A stretch of DNA of 8,208 nucleotides, taken from positions 1 through 8,208 of the forward strand of contig LNZQ01000117.1 of assembly GCA_002007315.1 (NCBI GenBank). Reading direction: 5' to 3'. How positions within the stretch are numbered: position 1 is the stretch's first letter; each line of letters begins with the position of its first letter. The DNA is from Epulopiscium sp. Nele67-Bin004. GTDB lineage: Bacteria; Bacillota_A; Clostridia; Lachnospirales; Cellulosilyticaceae. Below are positions 7,927 through 8,208 of the stretch, in pieces. The notes under the pieces are model-generated. The model was not told where the DNA came from. It worked only from the letters and a program-made list of their open reading frames with translations, and ran no database searches. The position numbers were made by a program, and so were the translations under genes.

Positions 7927-7938
7927 AACTGTTATAGC

Positions 7939-7982
7939 AAATCTATAAAAATGTGAGAAAATCTCGTTTTATATAGATTTTT
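7939..7982 (+). terminator. AT-rich hairpin with short T run at the hsdM break (possible terminator or element end)
   Basis: AAATCTATA (7939-7947) pairs with TATAGATTT (7972-7980). The stem continues with A/T pairs around one bulged or mismatched base, and an inner GAG/CTC stem closes the loop. A run of five T ends at 7982. It starts 12 bases after the truncated hsdM stop. It could be a terminator carried by an inserted element, or a subterminal hairpin of that element. I see no reading frame of substance in 7927-8013 on either strand. Confidence 0.45.
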
Positions 7983-8013
7983 AAAATAAAAAGCCCTGCG
8001 TATCATGTAAATG

Positions 8014-8208
8014 GTGCGTACTCTACGTTAATTGCTTTTAACCCCTAAAGCCTTACAACCACAATAATGGAGAAATCACACTATGACGGTGCGAAAGCAG
8101 AAAAAATAGTAAGGATAGCCTATGTTGAAATAAAATCTAATTAGGGTGTATGAGTGACACATACATTACGTTAGGCACTAAAGGTGATAGACAATGGGTG
8201 TTTAGCAG
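8014..8208 (+). mobile_element. probable 5' part of a group II intron (domain I, partial)
   Basis: No protein is encoded here, but the sequence reads like the start of a bacterial group II intron ribozyme. It opens with GTGCG at 8014-8018, matching the usual GUGYG 5' end. Further on it has blocks typical of domain I: GGAGAAATCAC near 8070, then GCCTA (8118-8122) pairing with TAGGC (8172-8176) around an inner hairpin TGTATG (8147-8152) with CATACA (8160-8165), then GGTGATAGACAATGGG. These blocks resemble introns of the chloroplast-like or related IIB classes of Firmicutes as I remember them; I could not align them. Domains II-VI and any reverse transcriptase (intron-encoded protein) would lie past the window edge. 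The exact 5' boundary is inferred from GTGCG only. Confidence 0.6.

Noticed and set aside
1..8208. CRISPR array, tRNA or rRNA genes
   Set aside because: No regularly spaced direct repeats and no tRNA- or rRNA-like sequence were seen on either strand.

Overview
The window looks like the chromosome of a low-GC Gram-positive bacterium, most likely a member of the Clostridia. The reasons are its AT-rich sequence, strong AGGAG-type ribosome binding sites, tight spacing, and the gene order obg, yhbY, nadD, yqeK, rsfS, which is typical of Firmicutes. No species can be named from the sequence alone.

Positions 1-112 hold no clear gene, only a possible 20-codon tail of an upstream reading frame. From 152 to 3312 there is a compact, co-directional housekeeping operon: the ribosome-assembly GTPase Obg, the RNA-binding protein YhbY, a fused NadD-YqeK protein (NAD biosynthesis enzyme plus HD-domain phosphohydrolase) and the ribosome silencing factor RsfS. 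Gaps are 12-15 bases and each of the last three genes has a good ribosome binding site. A strong intrinsic terminator at 3334-3365 closes the operon. Three of the four genes act on or around the large ribosomal subunit, and the fusion adds NAD and dinucleotide metabolism.

Next comes a single gene for a small exported protein of unknown function (3436-3840), bounded by its own strong terminator (3842-3881).

From 3888 to the end the window is accessory DNA. An extended -10 promoter and a small inverted repeat precede a type I restriction locus: a full-length HsdR with an N-terminal DUF4145-like domain, then hsdM overlapping it by four bases. HsdM breaks off at residue 246, in the middle of its methyltransferase domain and before the NPPF catalytic motif. 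About 90 bases of AT-rich hairpin DNA follow, and then a stretch from about 8014 that resembles the 5' end of a group II intron ribozyme (GTGCG start, nested domain I-like helices). The simplest reading is a type I restriction-modification locus broken by a mobile element whose remainder, together with any rest of hsdM and hsdS, lies beyond the window. HsdR normally needs the HsdM-HsdS complex to act, so the locus as seen is probably inactive unless methyltransferase function is supplied elsewhere.

I found no convincing new biological system. The points most worth a second look are the hsdM break with the intron-like sequence, the NadD-YqeK fusion, and the orphan exported protein.
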